Positions 1 through 11,325 of a stretch of DNA of 64,000 nucleotides are shown one piece after another. The stretch is from Scalesia atractyloides (Eukaryota; Streptophyta; Magnoliopsida; Asterales; Asteraceae), in NCBI GenBank assembly GCA_947069175.1, contig CAMTDV010000002.1, forward strand, positions 9,279,054-9,343,053, given 5' to 3'. Position 1 is the stretch's first letter. Each line of letters begins with the position of its first letter. Both the position numbers and the translations under genes were made by a program. The notes under the pieces are model-generated. The model saw only the letters and a program-made list of their open reading frames with translations, searched no databases and was not told the DNA's origin.

Positions 1-344
1 AATACAATTTCCTTTTTATATTTAAATATAATTCAAAATTAATTATATTTCTTTTAACTTTTAATTGCTTTTCTAATTAGTAAGGCTAATTTTGTAATTT
101 TACATGAATTTCATTGAGAAAACTAACACCATCCACTCAGGGGACTATCCGAGTAATAAACGAGAAAAACATAAAGAACGTACATGTAGTTTTAGAAAGT
201 TTGAAACAAAAGGTAAAATATTGACAAACCATAAAAACTATTCAGGTAATTTTCTCATAAAATAATAAAAACAAATAGTAGTGTCCACTGCCCATCAAAA
301 CTAAGAGAACATCTTTACTAGGCCAAGCAATATTAGATGCCTAA

Positions 345-1620
345 CTAATTGATAAAGTGCACACACCCTATAATATCTCCCAAGAACTCCAAAATTTTGG
401 GAAAACCTAGAAAAGCCCAGAAAAGTGGGCCAATAATCATCAAGAATATAAAACTACAAGAATGAAAATGAGTGAAAGATTTTTTTTCTAAGGATAAATA
501 TCTTTTAATTGTAGTCTATGGAACTTTCACTCAAACATCTAAATCTTCTAAACCAAGGTATTTAAAAGTTTAGTTTTACTAATCGACCACCACCTCATTA
601 GTGGAAAGTGAATGAAAAATAGCAACGATTGCAAACGGAAAAGAAACATATTTTCAAAACACCACTGTAAGGACTAGGGAGCAAGAAAGCATTAAAACTA
701 TCTTTGATCATTTAGATATACACAAATATCAACTCATTATTGATTTTGTTATTTATTAGGCATTGAGTTTATAGTGTTAACTTTGAACTAGTTTTAGAAT
801 CTAGTTTTAACTTTGAATATTTATTAGGCATTGATGTTTATAGTTTTTTGGTTAAGATATGGTTATGATCTAATTTAAAAATTAGAGGCAAATTGGATTT
901 TATTAATCCCATCTTTTGGTAGTTGGTCAATAATAATCTCATCTCTATAAATCCTTACTAGTAGTCCTATCTTTTGAGCTTTTTTTTTCTCACTAGACTT
1001 CCGTTAAAAAAAAGTTAACTCTGTTAAGTTTTTTTTCCAAATTTCAAACTGATGTTTACAAATTTTGATTAGAATGAGGATACGAGTCGATTGATGAAAA
1101 ACTTATCTCAAAACGGTGCGCCAAACGGCTTGAGTTTTGTTTATTTTAAACACCCGAATTGAAGCACTGTTACGCCATTTCGAGCACCGTTTCGGGGTAA
1201 ATTTTACATTAATCGACTTGTATCCTCGTTTGAATCAAAAGCCAAAAACATCAGTTTGAAATTCGGAAAAAAACTTAACAGAGTTAAGTTTATTTAGCGG
1301 AGGTCCATTAAGAAGAAAAAAAAAGTTTTAAAGGTGAGACTGCCAATAGGGATTTATAGAGGTGAGATTATTATTTGCCAACTAACAAAAGATGGGATTG
1401 TTAAAATCCACTATGCTAAAATTAAATGTTTAGATTTATGATTTCTTGAATCTTGATTTATCTTGTTAATTTGAAGTTAAAGGGGTGTCTAGATATGCCA
1501 TATTAAAGTGATTATTTCAAAAGTTAGAAATTATACTAAAAAATATACACTTGTTTGGATGTCAGTGATGGCTAGATAATTGAGCATTCTGCTGAGACTT
1601 CTGCATAAATGTATTCTGGT
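345..1620 (+). pseudogene. GLYR1 5' fragment without exon 1 (copy 1)
   Basis: Bases 345-740 match the DNA upstream of the GLYR1 start near 63128-63370, sharing the words TATAATATCTCC, AAGAACTCCA and CAATAATCATCAAGAAT. Bases 1437-1620 match GLYR1 intron 1 near 63825-64000 (ATTTCTTGAATCTTGAT, ATATGCCATATTAAAG, GTGATGGCTAGAT). The exon with the ATG and the start of the intron are absent, and a foldback element sits in the gap. No protein can be made from it. It is a carried-over promoter and intron piece that marks the duplication breakpoint inside GLYR1 intron 1. Confidence 0.75.
895..1409. mobile_element. Foldback (long inverted repeat) element, P type, copy 1
   Basis: The ends are GGATTTTATTAATCCCATC and, reverse-complemented, GGATTTTAACAATCCCATC. 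The match continues inward for most of the length: TAATAATCTCATCTCTATAA, then the TTAACTCTGTTAAG and TCAAACTGATGTTT words, meet their complements on the right arm. The arms are about 250 bp around a centre near 1145. No coding capacity. No clean target duplication is seen. It could be a non-autonomous MULE or foldback element. Confidence 0.75.
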
Positions 1621-1670
1621 GTATATTGGGGTAATTGATACTCTTAATGACAGTTTAATTAAGCCTTAAG

Positions 1671-1931
1671 TGTCACACCCCGATCCGCAGCAGAAAAGGT
1701 GATCGGGGCATGATTGGGTTATCATCAAAGCTCATGACATTTATTATGACGTTTCATATTCATTAATACAATTTAATGGGAAATATACAATCATAATTAC
1801 ATTAAATACGCAACGAAATATGTATCGTTTAAAAATAATTTGGGCATTAAATACGCAACGAAATTTTTAACTGATTGTTCGGTTAATAAACGGAGCGGGT
1901 TTGGTAAATCCGGTTTTTGACGGAGGTTAGA
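1671..1931 (-). mobile_element. 261-bp miniature of the 24-kb-element LTR
   Basis: Read on the minus strand, it starts like the LTR at 24122 (CCGTCAAAAA, TAACTG, GCAACGAAA, ATGTATCGTTTAAAA) and ends like it (CATGATTG, GATCGG, CGGGGTGTGACA). About 2.1 kb of LTR interior is missing. It is flanked by TTAAG at 1666-1670 and 1932-1936. Units 3 and 4 have a single TTAAG at this place and no insert. The 20-base word CATTAAATACGCAACGAAAT occurs twice inside it. Confidence 0.85.
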
Positions 1932-1936
1932 TTAAG

Positions 1937-2182
1937 CTGCTAGAAGGAAGAAGACAACTGATTTGTAATTTTGTATAGTGTTACGGGAAAACCGATAGGA
2001 AAGTCAAAGTCAGGAGATGGATTATAATGTAACGTGGATTTATTTCAACAAAAATGTAAAGATGACAAAACATCAACAAGAATCAAGAAAGAAGCGATAT
2101 GGAGAACTGACACAAAAACTAGTGGATATATTGCATGGCCAGTCAAAATACAGATCATTCATGTAGGTTGTTCTGATATTGT
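1937..2182 (-). mobile_element. Internal 5' fragment of an old gypsy element
   Basis: This follows the LTR at 2183-3988 on the minus strand. A degraded primer-binding site is visible at 2170-2181 (plus GTTCTGATATTG; 8 of 12 bases fit the initiator-Met type TGGTATCAGAGC). The rest has no open frame of note. It is shared by units 1, 3 and 4, so it predates the duplications. Confidence 0.5.
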
Positions 2183-3988
2183 TGTAACACCCCAACTGAG
2201 GACGGAAATGTCGGAGCGTCACGTAAAGTAAATTAAAATAAACTAAGGCAAGGTCCATTCCTTATGTGAAGCAAACTTGAATAGTATCATATATTAACGC
2301 CTGAAACATATGTGAAAAACACGGGTCAACTACAAATAGCTGGTGTGTAACATAGGTTTGTTTTGACAAATCTTATGGTAATAGTTTAAGTATAAATCGT
2401 ACGATTTTATATGGAAAACTATGCATTTTGCATAAACAAGGTATGGTCGTTTGGAGATACATTCAAACCTTAGTTGACTGGTAGAATAAACCCAAAGGGT
2501 TTACATAGAACATATAGTTCGGTTTCTGTCATTCCCAAAGGATACTTCCTCAGACTAAGAAAACCCACAGGAAGTGGGAATGGGACGTAACACTTATAGC
2601 GCTATAACGTATTACAGTTTGGATTGGACAAAGTTAATAAATGTATATGGTCATAGATATTAGCGAACCACCAAGTTTCATACAAAAGGATCATAGAATT
2701 TACATAAGGCATACGTAGTAGGTTTGCATTTAGAAAATAGTTATCACATATATGTCATCCCAAAGGTTTTAAATGTAAAGAGGGGAACTATGTACTCACT
2801 TCGATGGTTGACGATGAGTTTGCATGTTCTTAAAGATCACAAGTAAACTATAATAATAAGGATGGTTAATTAAGGTTTTGTTATGATGGTGTTTGTAGAT
2901 GATATTGGTTAAAAGAACCCTTGGTAACTTATAACGCGTTTAGTTTTAAGAAAATATAATTTTTTAACAACTTTTAGTGTTGTTTTCGTTTTACGTTTTA
3001 AAAATAGTAAACGATGTCAAAAAATTACGAAAATTTCTAGTCTACTAAATCAGAATGTGTTCTACAACATTCATCTAGAAAATGTTTCTGTTTGGAACCC
3101 GGAAATGGTCAAAATCGTGAATCTTTACAGATCTTTCAGTTTTATGCTTTAGTTTGGTGTTAAATGGTTGCTGGTTCAAATGGAAGTGTTTTTAAGCGCA
3201 TTATATGTGTCATTGAAACCGTATTTCAATCTACTAAATCATGAAATAAGAGTTTACTTTATTTGGTTAAGTTCTGACCAAATTATGGTCGTTCAAAGTG
3301 ACTACACAGAATCGGCCCAAAACGGGAAGAACACTTATGTGTTCCCGTTTGTTGGTTTTAGGATTCTTATGCGTAAATAAAATATAAAACATATTGTTAG
3401 ATTATAGATGATATAATGTGTAGGTGATTATATATTAAAAACAAAGTGCAAAAAACAAAAGATAATAGTGCAAGAATAGTGAAGATTTGTATGAAGAACG
3501 AACATAAACAAAGAACGGTTTTAAGCTGTGAAACTAGCGGTTATTGATAGAGTTTAAGGAAAAAAAAACTTACTACTTCAGAGGACTCCTTCAAATGACC
3601 AAGAAAAGCTTGCAAATGCAGAACAAATAGAACTCACACTAGACTTAAGAGTGAAGTTTGCTTGGGATGAGAAATTATGGTAACCAAGGTTGCTATTTAT
3701 AGAAATGGAGGAGGTATGAAGTCATGACAAGTGTCCAAGAGTGTTTAAGAGTGTGATTAATGTCCACTTAGGTGTCACAACCAGGTTAAAGGTGGCAAGA
3801 ACTCAAACTAGGTGTCAAATTGAGGTGAAAATGTTGCTGCGAGCGTTTTTACTGCTGTCAGGTGCCCCTTGCGGACCGCAAGGACCTTTGACGCGGAAAA
3901 TTTTTGGTTTTTGCCACTTTCAGCCCCTTACCCACAAAATTCCAGGTACCACCACCATTATGTTGTTGGTACTTAATTGAGTTCAACA
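2183..3988 (-). mobile_element. Old Ty3/gypsy-type LTR (copy 1)
   Basis: On the minus strand it runs from TGTTGAACTC to GGGGTGTTACA, so it has TG...CA ends. A minus-strand TATA motif (CTATAAATAGC, near 3700) gives it a promoter. The GC-rich GCGGACCGCAAGG stretch near 3870 is typical of plant LTRs. No target duplication is visible. It lies just beyond the 3' end of MLO and is present in units 1 and 3 at equal length (1806 bp), and cut short in unit 4. Confidence 0.6.
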
Positions 3989-4214
3989 ACTTAAATCCTT
4001 TTCTTCCCCAAACATAAAAAGATTTCAGTTTTATGGGATTTTTTAGTTATGAGATGAAACGAAAAAAAAAATTCAACGATGAACAAAAAAGAAAACAAAG
4101 TGTGCTTAATTTTTTACACGAGGATTACTATAATGACACTGTAGCAAAACCAGGTTCAAGACTGGCCAAACTTTGAAATTACTATAACATCATACTCCAT
4201 GAATCACTACAATT

Positions 4215-7200
4215 TTAAGGCTGTTGGTTCTGATTAAGTTGACCAATTTGAATACCCTTCAAAACAGATGTGGAAGCAACTGGGCCATCTTGGCCCGAGT
4301 CATTGGTCACAACATTTTGGGTCGTCTTTTTCTTGGCTTGTTGAGCCCAACCCACAACTTTGGCTTGTATATGCTCCTCAAATATTGACTTCTTAAAATG
4401 TGTTCCCATCTGGAATTTGGTCATGAAAAAGAATCACAATTCTTTGTTTAAAAAAACATTATTAGAAATGATATAGATTAAATGTTGAAATGAAATACCT
4501 GTGTCACAAGAGCATAGAGTGGTAGAGTGCTGTAACTGCACATAACCTGAATAAACACCCTGAAATAAAACAAAGGTGTAAGCTGGTTTAGTGTGGTGCG
4601 GTTCGGCCCACAAAACTCGGTCTATGACTTGGTCCTATCTTCTTTTTTTTTACAAATTTGTTACAACTATAGAATAGATGTAAAAAAAATTAAAGATACA
4701 ACTTTTTAACAATTTCAATTAATGAAAAGGAGAAAACAGATTGGTATTTAGATTACATTAAAAAAACTCACAAGAAGATTAAAATAGTAAAAATAATCTG
4801 AAGAAGGCTACATCTGTATTAACATTGGTGGGCCCAAAAAAGATAGATTATAGACTTTTTGGGGGGAGGCCCAAGATTGATTGTGGGTTTTTATGGTTCG
4901 GGCCCAAGACCGATTGTGGGTTTCTTTTGGGTCGGGTCCAAGACCGGTTTGTGCACATGTATCTATACAGCCAATGTTCACATAACAAATCATTTACCCG
5001 ATGATCAGCCGGGGGATAATGTAGCCCACCTTCCCCATTATGCACGAGTCAAAGCCATATTGAGCCTGTTATCCAAATTGAAAAGTAGTGTAACGCCATA
5101 ACTCGATATCATTTTCTAGCATATCTTTATATGCTTATGGAGACTAAAGAAACGTACCCAAACCCAGAAGAAGAATGCGAACTCAAATGCATTTTGAAAG
5201 AGGATAAAATGGATGAAGAGAAGAACAACTTTAGGGCGTTGAAACCAAAAATGATCATCTGACGGATGCACAACTAATTCGCCTTCTATAGCTACATGTT
5301 TCTCAGCAACCTCATGAGCTAACTGGATTATTATGTGCTCCAGCTTTGTTCCCACAGCAAGTAGAAGCTGGTAAATCAACATTTAGAAAACAAATGATGA
5401 TTAAAGGTAGTAATTGACCAATGAAAAACTATGAATTAGGGTACTTACAAAGAAAGGGATTAATGATAACCAAAAGTATAGCTCCAAACCTGAAAAACAA
5501 CGAAAATCATGATGGTATGTTATTTCATAATGGTGATCATCAGGGGTGGATCTAGCCCACATTTGTGGGTTCCCAGAACCCAGTGCGTTTGAAAAAATGG
5601 AAAATTTTAGTGAGAATTAAAGAGAATTTACAACCATGAGAATAAAAATCCCGGATCCGCCACTAGCGATCATGAAATTTCATGATCGTAAAATCGTGAA
5701 CAAAGGTTTTTCAGATAGTAAAAACTAATATGACTAGAGGTGGCAACGGGTGAGTTAGTAACGGGTCGAAATGGATGATTGTTAGTGTACCAAGCAAGGT
5801 ATGCCAGAACAGTTTTTGTCCAAATTAAAATATTAAAAAATATATATTTATTTTGGTGTGTGAATATAACTATATTTATCATTGTATAATATCAGTAAAA
5901 ACTAATTAAGTTATTTATTACAATGATTTCAGAGGTTTTACGCGCATATATTCGAACCTTTTTGACCCATTTCATTTTAAGTTGTTTTAGTAACTTTTGT
6001 TTTACTCCCCCAACCTTTTAAGAGATGGGCAAGAAAAGTTTCTACAACTTTGAGAAATGGTCAATAATGTAAGATGTTGCATACCGTTAACGTTCATAAA
6101 CAAGAATAAGACAACGAACACCCAAAGATACCAGCTGCAACAAATAAAAAAAAGATCCATAATTCAAATGAACACATAAAATGATAATCATCAAATACTT
6201 TGACTTTTAGGTGTCAAAAGGGGTGGCTTTTTAACTTCAGAAGTGTCAAGAATCATATGACTTGTGATAGAAAAACTTGATGAATTCAATCTACTATATA
6301 AAGAATATTGCACTATAAAACTTTGGATCTAAAAACTAAAACAAGCAATAGAACCTACTAAAAGTTTAATTTTGGCGGAACCACAGGTTCGTTGATCCTC
6401 CGGTCCCCAGTTTTCTTTCTAAACTTAAAGTTTTTTTCAAAAGAAAAACATCCTTGTGTAATAAGTAGAAAAGAAAAGAACTTTGATAAGGCCTAAAATA
6501 AAAAGCAATATGTTTGAAATCACTTGCCTGATTCCAACCACTTTTTTAAAATCATCTTCTAGCGCTCGGATCATGTATTTGTGAAAATTGAACTTCGGGT
6601 TTGCCTTGCAATGGGTCTACAAAATTAACAAAAAAAATTCATATGGACTTTAGAAAACTATATAAAGAAAATTATAAAAGTTGTTACATAATCATTTTGT
6701 CTACCATATCCAAACCAGGTGGTACATATGCATTATACAGTTATCGCGGTTCTCAATATATTAACGGTTTTGAGTTGAACGCCCCCTCTCTATATTTATG
6801 ATTCAGATCCTTACCATAATAAATCCCAAACGCAATGCTACATAATCCGACTTGGTGACAGATCCATAGAATTGCTTGAAGAAAGAATGCTGTAATGTTT
6901 GACATAAAGATCAACAATTATAAATGGTAATATTCTTAGATGCACCTATATATAATCACTCATTAGTATATGGTAGTAACTTACCAGCCAACCTCGAATG
7001 GCTGATCGTTTGCCGATACCCAGAAAACGGTTCCTAATAAAGTCATTATCTTTAACTTGTGTGACTTTATGCTTTAAAACTGTACATTGATTACAACAAT
7101 TGGAAGTAATTAAAATGTAAGACACTAAACTCATTATTTTCATAATCTGTGTAAATATACTAGAAATTGTTTACCAAATTCTTGAAAAATTATGAAGGTT

Positions 7201-9189
7201 AAGGAGTTCTTTTCGAAACCATGTGTACAAGAACTCTGAAAACCGTACTACTCTTTTTGCTATTTCTTATATAAAAAAATCGGTTCAAACCAATAAAACT
7301 TGCCAATCCGGCCGACCCACCTAACCCACGCAATTTTCTTTCATCTTTCACAAAACCGTAGTTAGTTGTGCGATCTGAACCTAACCGTGAACACCTCATC
7401 CTTACCTTGTGACGGGTCAAAGTTATCTTTCGCGATAGATTCTTCCCATTGCTTCCATTGCCCAATCTAAGGCATGATAATAATAATATGTAGTCATAGG
7501 GTTAAGTAACAAAGAGAAAAAATTAGTCATTGTTAAATTTCAGCGAACCTTAGCCACTCCAAATACAACAGTAAGGACAGAAAATGTCACGTGCACAACA
7601 GCTAGGACAAAAATAAATATGTGTAGATGATGCAACGCCTCAAGGGATAGAAGAGGGACCTTGTTCTGTAAAACCATAAAAATATATATAAATTTGCGAC
7701 TGCTTTATGACCAGTTTTTCAGTCTTAAATTGCGACTAACTTATTGCCATATATATTTGTGACTGCTTTTAGCTACCGATATTTCATTCTTAAATCGGAG
7801 ACCAATCTGTGACCGTAGATTACAACTATTAAGCAACCGCTTGTTTAATTTTTTCTATTGTAATTTAGACCGCGTGACTGATAGTTTTTAGTTTACTTTT
7901 TGTTTCAGAGGTTGTTTGGCAACTTCTGAATGGTTAAGTGTTGAACCAGTAAAAGGTTTGAAGCATTAAGTGCTGAACTAGTAAGAGGTTTAGAGGTCTG
8001 AACCATTAAGAGCAGCCAACATGATGCTTAACCGTTCAGAGGCATATGTCTGACCAATTCAGATTAGAGGTCTTAACCATTTATACTCAATATAATGCTT
8101 AACCATTCAAAGGCAAATGTCTGAACCATTTAGACATTTGCTCGTGAAACAAACAGTCTGAACCAATAAAAGGTCTAAACCATTAAGAGCCTCATTAAGA
8201 GCTAAACAAACCGACACTATTCTTATTTTCTTCTTTATTTGAATATCATTTTGCGACTGCTTTATGACCAAGTATTATTTTTTTAATGGCCTTTATTATT
8301 TTTCCGACCAAGAGGATTGGTCACGAATTTTGCTGCTGTTTTGCTAATACCAGCTTTATAGTACAGTAAGTGATTTATATGATCATAATTTGTTACCTTT
8401 AAAGCACAATAGCCCATAGTCGTTGCTTCTCCCGCAAGTAAGTGACGAATATGAGACGTACCCTCGAGGGGTTTAGGATATGAGGCCTTTTTTTTGTCAC
8501 TCAACGGGCATGGAAGAAGGTGTTCCATTAAACTCTTCTTTACACAAATCTTGACAATTCTTGATTGGAAAACGGTTAATAAAAGAGAAATAAACCCCAA
8601 AAGCATTAACTCTGCACACAAAATAACAAGGAAACATGCATTATAAAGCCTAAAAATGAAGTAGTTTCTAGCTGCATACAAACACTACAAGTCACAAGAA
8701 TTATTTGAGTGACAAACAAATCTGTCAAAAATCTATCGATGACGGTACAGTGACCCGTTGGTAAAGGTCCATCGACAACTTGTGTTGATAGATCGATCAC
8801 TGATAGCCATGTCCCCGACGTATCATCGACAGAAAGAGTGACCACATCACCGACGACTTAGCGACAAACTTTTAACAACAGACCACTGACGGAACTTTCA
8901 GTAAATGAAAGAAATATAAATACCTTCTTTGATCTTTTGCAACGCTTCAAATAGCGGCTTTTGACCTGATTTCTTCAGTTTCTGAAAACAAAAACAGCTC
9001 AACACGAACACGAACACTAACAACTTTACTTTATATCACAAATAATTAACTGATCATCAAACAAACCTTGCCGGTGTAATGGAGTAGACGTTCGACAGCT
9101 AGAGAGATCCCGACAATAACCGTGCAGATGGCAGCGACAACCCATGTCGGTGTAAACTCTAGGGAGTTGCCTTCTCCACCACCCGCCAT
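4215..9189 (-). CDS. MLO: MLO-like seven-transmembrane protein, copy 1, 14 exons, intact
   Basis: MLO-family plasma-membrane protein; family members act in powdery-mildew susceptibility, calcium signalling and cell-wall responses. Exons on the minus strand: 9067-9189, 8924-8981, 8397-8611, 7549-7665, 7406-7466, 6985-7079, 6815-6889, 6528-6616, 6085-6134, 5449-5489, 5158-5367, 4998-5065, 4499-4559, 4215-4409. They sum to 1458 nt (485 codons plus stop) with all phases compatible. Visible family blocks: TPTWVVAA start, ELMLLGFISLLL, HHLHIFIFVLAVVH, KQFYGSVTKSDYV, KFNFHKYMIRALEDDF, GTKLEHIIIQLAHEVAEKH, HFILFQNAFEFAFFFW, CSYSTLPLYALVTQMG, then a C-terminal calmodulin-binding helix (FKKSIFEEHIQAKVVGWAQQ, residues about 426-445). 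FDSCIMG and PRLIIG recall the Arabidopsis MLO1/13/15 clade. The loop Cys residues are kept. A usually conserved Trp before YFW is Leu. The intron after exon 8 uses a GC donor. Expression is unknown. Confidence 0.95.
6135..6527 (-). other. GC-AG intron in MLO copy 1
   Basis: The donor reads CAG/GCAAGT on the minus strand (6530 down to 6522) and the acceptor TTGCAG ends at 6135. Only this junction keeps the frame and gives the family block GISWYLW. GC donors with a strong CAG/GCAAGT context are a known minor class of plant introns. The same donor is kept in copy 2. Confidence 0.85.
7911..8212. mobile_element. Probable MITE in MLO intron 3 (copy 1)
   Basis: The ends GGTTGTTTGGC and, on the opposite strand, GGTTTGTTTAGC are similar. 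The interior is built of short repeats on the themes GAACCATTAAGAG, TTAACCATTCA and AGGCAAATGTCTGA. No coding capacity. The end points and family (hAT-like) are guesses. The same block is at about 38322-38624 in copy 2. Confidence 0.45.
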
Positions 9190-10267
9190 GAATTCACTTC
9201 AATCTACAAATAGTTTCGAAGTTGGTATGTGGATAGTATGCTACGTATTATCAACAAGTCAACGGCTTAAGTAAACTCATCATTAATGTTCATTTAAGTC
9301 ACTCTATAGTGACAAATTAGCAATTGGCACAACTGTTGTCGCAATTAATGCGATGTTTTGGACTCATCGTTACCACTTGTAATTAGACCCTTATGTTGAT
9401 TTAAGTCACACTATAGTGACAAAATAGCAGTTGGCACAATTGTTGTCGCTATCAATGCCATGTTTCATTGTTACTTCTTAAAATATCAAGCACAACCATT
9501 CAACTCTTAGAAGCATGTCATTTGTTTTTATTAAATGACCAACCAATATTGTCCAGATATATTATAATTTTGTTTTTGATAAACTATCTACTTGGTCAAT
9601 TTGGAACTTTCAGTGTAAGTGGGTGTAACGATGAAAGTTTATGATCGAAAAATAGGTTGTAATATCAGCGACAAAAGTTAAACCATTCATAAATCGGTCA
9701 TTATTTTACGACTGTTTTTTATATGTTTCTAAGAAGTAGAAACTAAAAATAAACGGGTTGAATTTGTCACTAATATTGCTACCGATTTTGTTATAAATAG
9801 AGTAGGTAACGGATAGGCTACAGGTCACTTGAGATACAGATACACTACTCGGTGCCTAAACTAGATTTAGAATACAGATAATCACCATCTAAACTCAAGT
9901 AAAGGTTCTAAAGAACGCCATTTAAATTGCCAAATTTAAACTAGCAATGGAGAATCAACTTAACTCACAGTCCAATGAGATAAATTGACATAGTTTTTTT
10001 TCCTGACGTAAAACTCACTATATTTCTTAACCTCCCTCATGGAGCTCCAATTTATCTGATCGTGGTCCAGGCCCGTTTCTATTGACCCGAACCCACTACT
10101 ATCAGGCCTGTTTCCATTGACCCGAACCCACTGTTATCAGTTTTTTATCGCCCTAAATCAGTTGCTAATACGTATAAGAAAAATTAAAAATAAAGATGAA
10201 ATTATTTAAGTCGATCACAAGTTGGTTAATCTTCATCAAACATAACATGGTTACTGTAGAGGAATGA
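9190..10267 (-). promoter_or_regulatory. MLO upstream region (copy 1)
   Basis: About 1.1 kb upstream of the MLO start with no gene. It must hold the MLO promoter and 5' leader, although no clear minus-strand TATA box stands out. It contains a duplicated 60-bp segment (next entry). A diverged form lies at 61553-62140, beside GLYR1. Confidence 0.55.
9289..9465. repeat. Duplicated near-palindromic segment in MLO upstream region
   Basis: Two similar segments, 9289-9353 and about 9398-9465, share ATTTAAGTCAC..CTATAGTGAC, then TAGCA.TTGGCACAA.TGTTGTCGC and AATGC.ATG. The GTCAC...GTGAC core is an inverted repeat. A third, diverged copy is at 61567-61630. It could be a regulatory duplication or a small repeat. 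Confidence 0.6.
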
Positions 10268-11325
10268 CCCGGCCCGGTCATCCAGGGTCGGGTAAACTGT
10301 CATTAATGTGACATAATTAAGAAGGACGTTATCGCAATAGTACCATGCAAATAGGAGATTCGCAATATCTCCTAAAAAGTGGGGATCACCGTACAACTAA
10401 CTCCCCGACTTTCGGGGAAACCCTAATCCACCGAAAAGTATATATATAGAGGATACATCTTGAGGTAAGGATCATCACAACCCTCTTCGTTTGACTTGAA
10501 ATACTAAGAATCCTTACCATGATGAGTGGTTCGAACACGAGTGCTGCAACAATAAGCACCGTTTCCGACGGTCAAGAAGATAGAGCAACAGTGGACGCTG
10601 CGGTAGGGATCTCTTCTCCGGCGATTACTAGATCTTTGAATCTGGAATTTGATGCAGAGATGCCCCCAGGATATGAAAGAAGGCCTGTTAATGCAGCAGC
10701 CGCAGGAATAGGTTCGGTAGGTCCCTCGTCTCAAACCGCGGGACTGAGCTAACCCCTCAATACATCGACGACAACAACGGCTACTCCGTCCGCCTCGCAT
10801 GGAACATTCTTGAATGCAACTTTACCAATGTTCACGCCAGCAGCAGGCCCCAAAGATTACTATTATCAGCCAACAACCCATCCACACGTCTGCCGTGGGG
10901 ACTATGGCCCAATATTACCAGTCAGCGGATAGTTTCCGGTTCCTTCCACTGTATTCGACAGCCTTGTCAGCAGCAATGTCAACCCCGCCTCACCAGCCGG
11001 TGGTGATGTCGCGAGCTGTGAAGAACGCTCCCGTCACCCTAGGAAACCAAGCGTATATTCCACCTTACTATTACATGCCACCTTACAGTTACATGCCGCC
11101 CATGCCGCCTCAGGCGTATGGCTTTGGGACACCATATGAAGGAAGTTAGTCAACATCATGGGGCTACCAATACTTGCAGCCTTCGCCCTGGTACGGCCAC
11201 TCTGGGCCATACTCAACTTCTGCCAACACAACCACAAGAGGGATACCTGGGGGTAATGTTTCCAGTGCGAGACAACGACTAAATTACGCTCAAACTGGAC
11301 CCTCACCGGTCAAACAAATAGTTGA
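10268..11325 (+). pseudogene. Gypsy LTR end and gag N-terminus fragment, broken (copy 1)
   Basis: The part before 10519 looks like an LTR or leader (GACCCGGCCCGGTCATCC; TATA motif GTATATATATAGAGG near 10440). An open frame from 10519 (MMSGSNTSAAT...) stops at 10752. The same frame continues with gag-like Pro/Tyr-rich sequence after the stop. A second frame (10814-11149) carries YIPPYYYMPPYSYMPPMPP. I read this as a gypsy gag N-terminus with a stop and a frameshift and no downstream domains. Low-complexity composition makes the family assignment tentative. Copy 2 at 40664-41294 encodes the same residues. Confidence 0.55.

Noticed and set aside
2034..2231. Open frame MDLFQQKCKDD..., also at 32474 and 44615
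   Set aside because: It crosses the LTR border of the old gypsy element; repeated only because the unit is repeated.
3741..3980. 79-codon frame in the old gypsy LTR
   Set aside because: Lies in U3-like LTR sequence and has no recognisable domain.
10504..10800. 98-codon Arg/Cys/Ser-rich minus-strand frame, also at 40649-40945
   Set aside because: Antisense shadow of the gag-like plus-strand frame; composition typical of an antisense reading.
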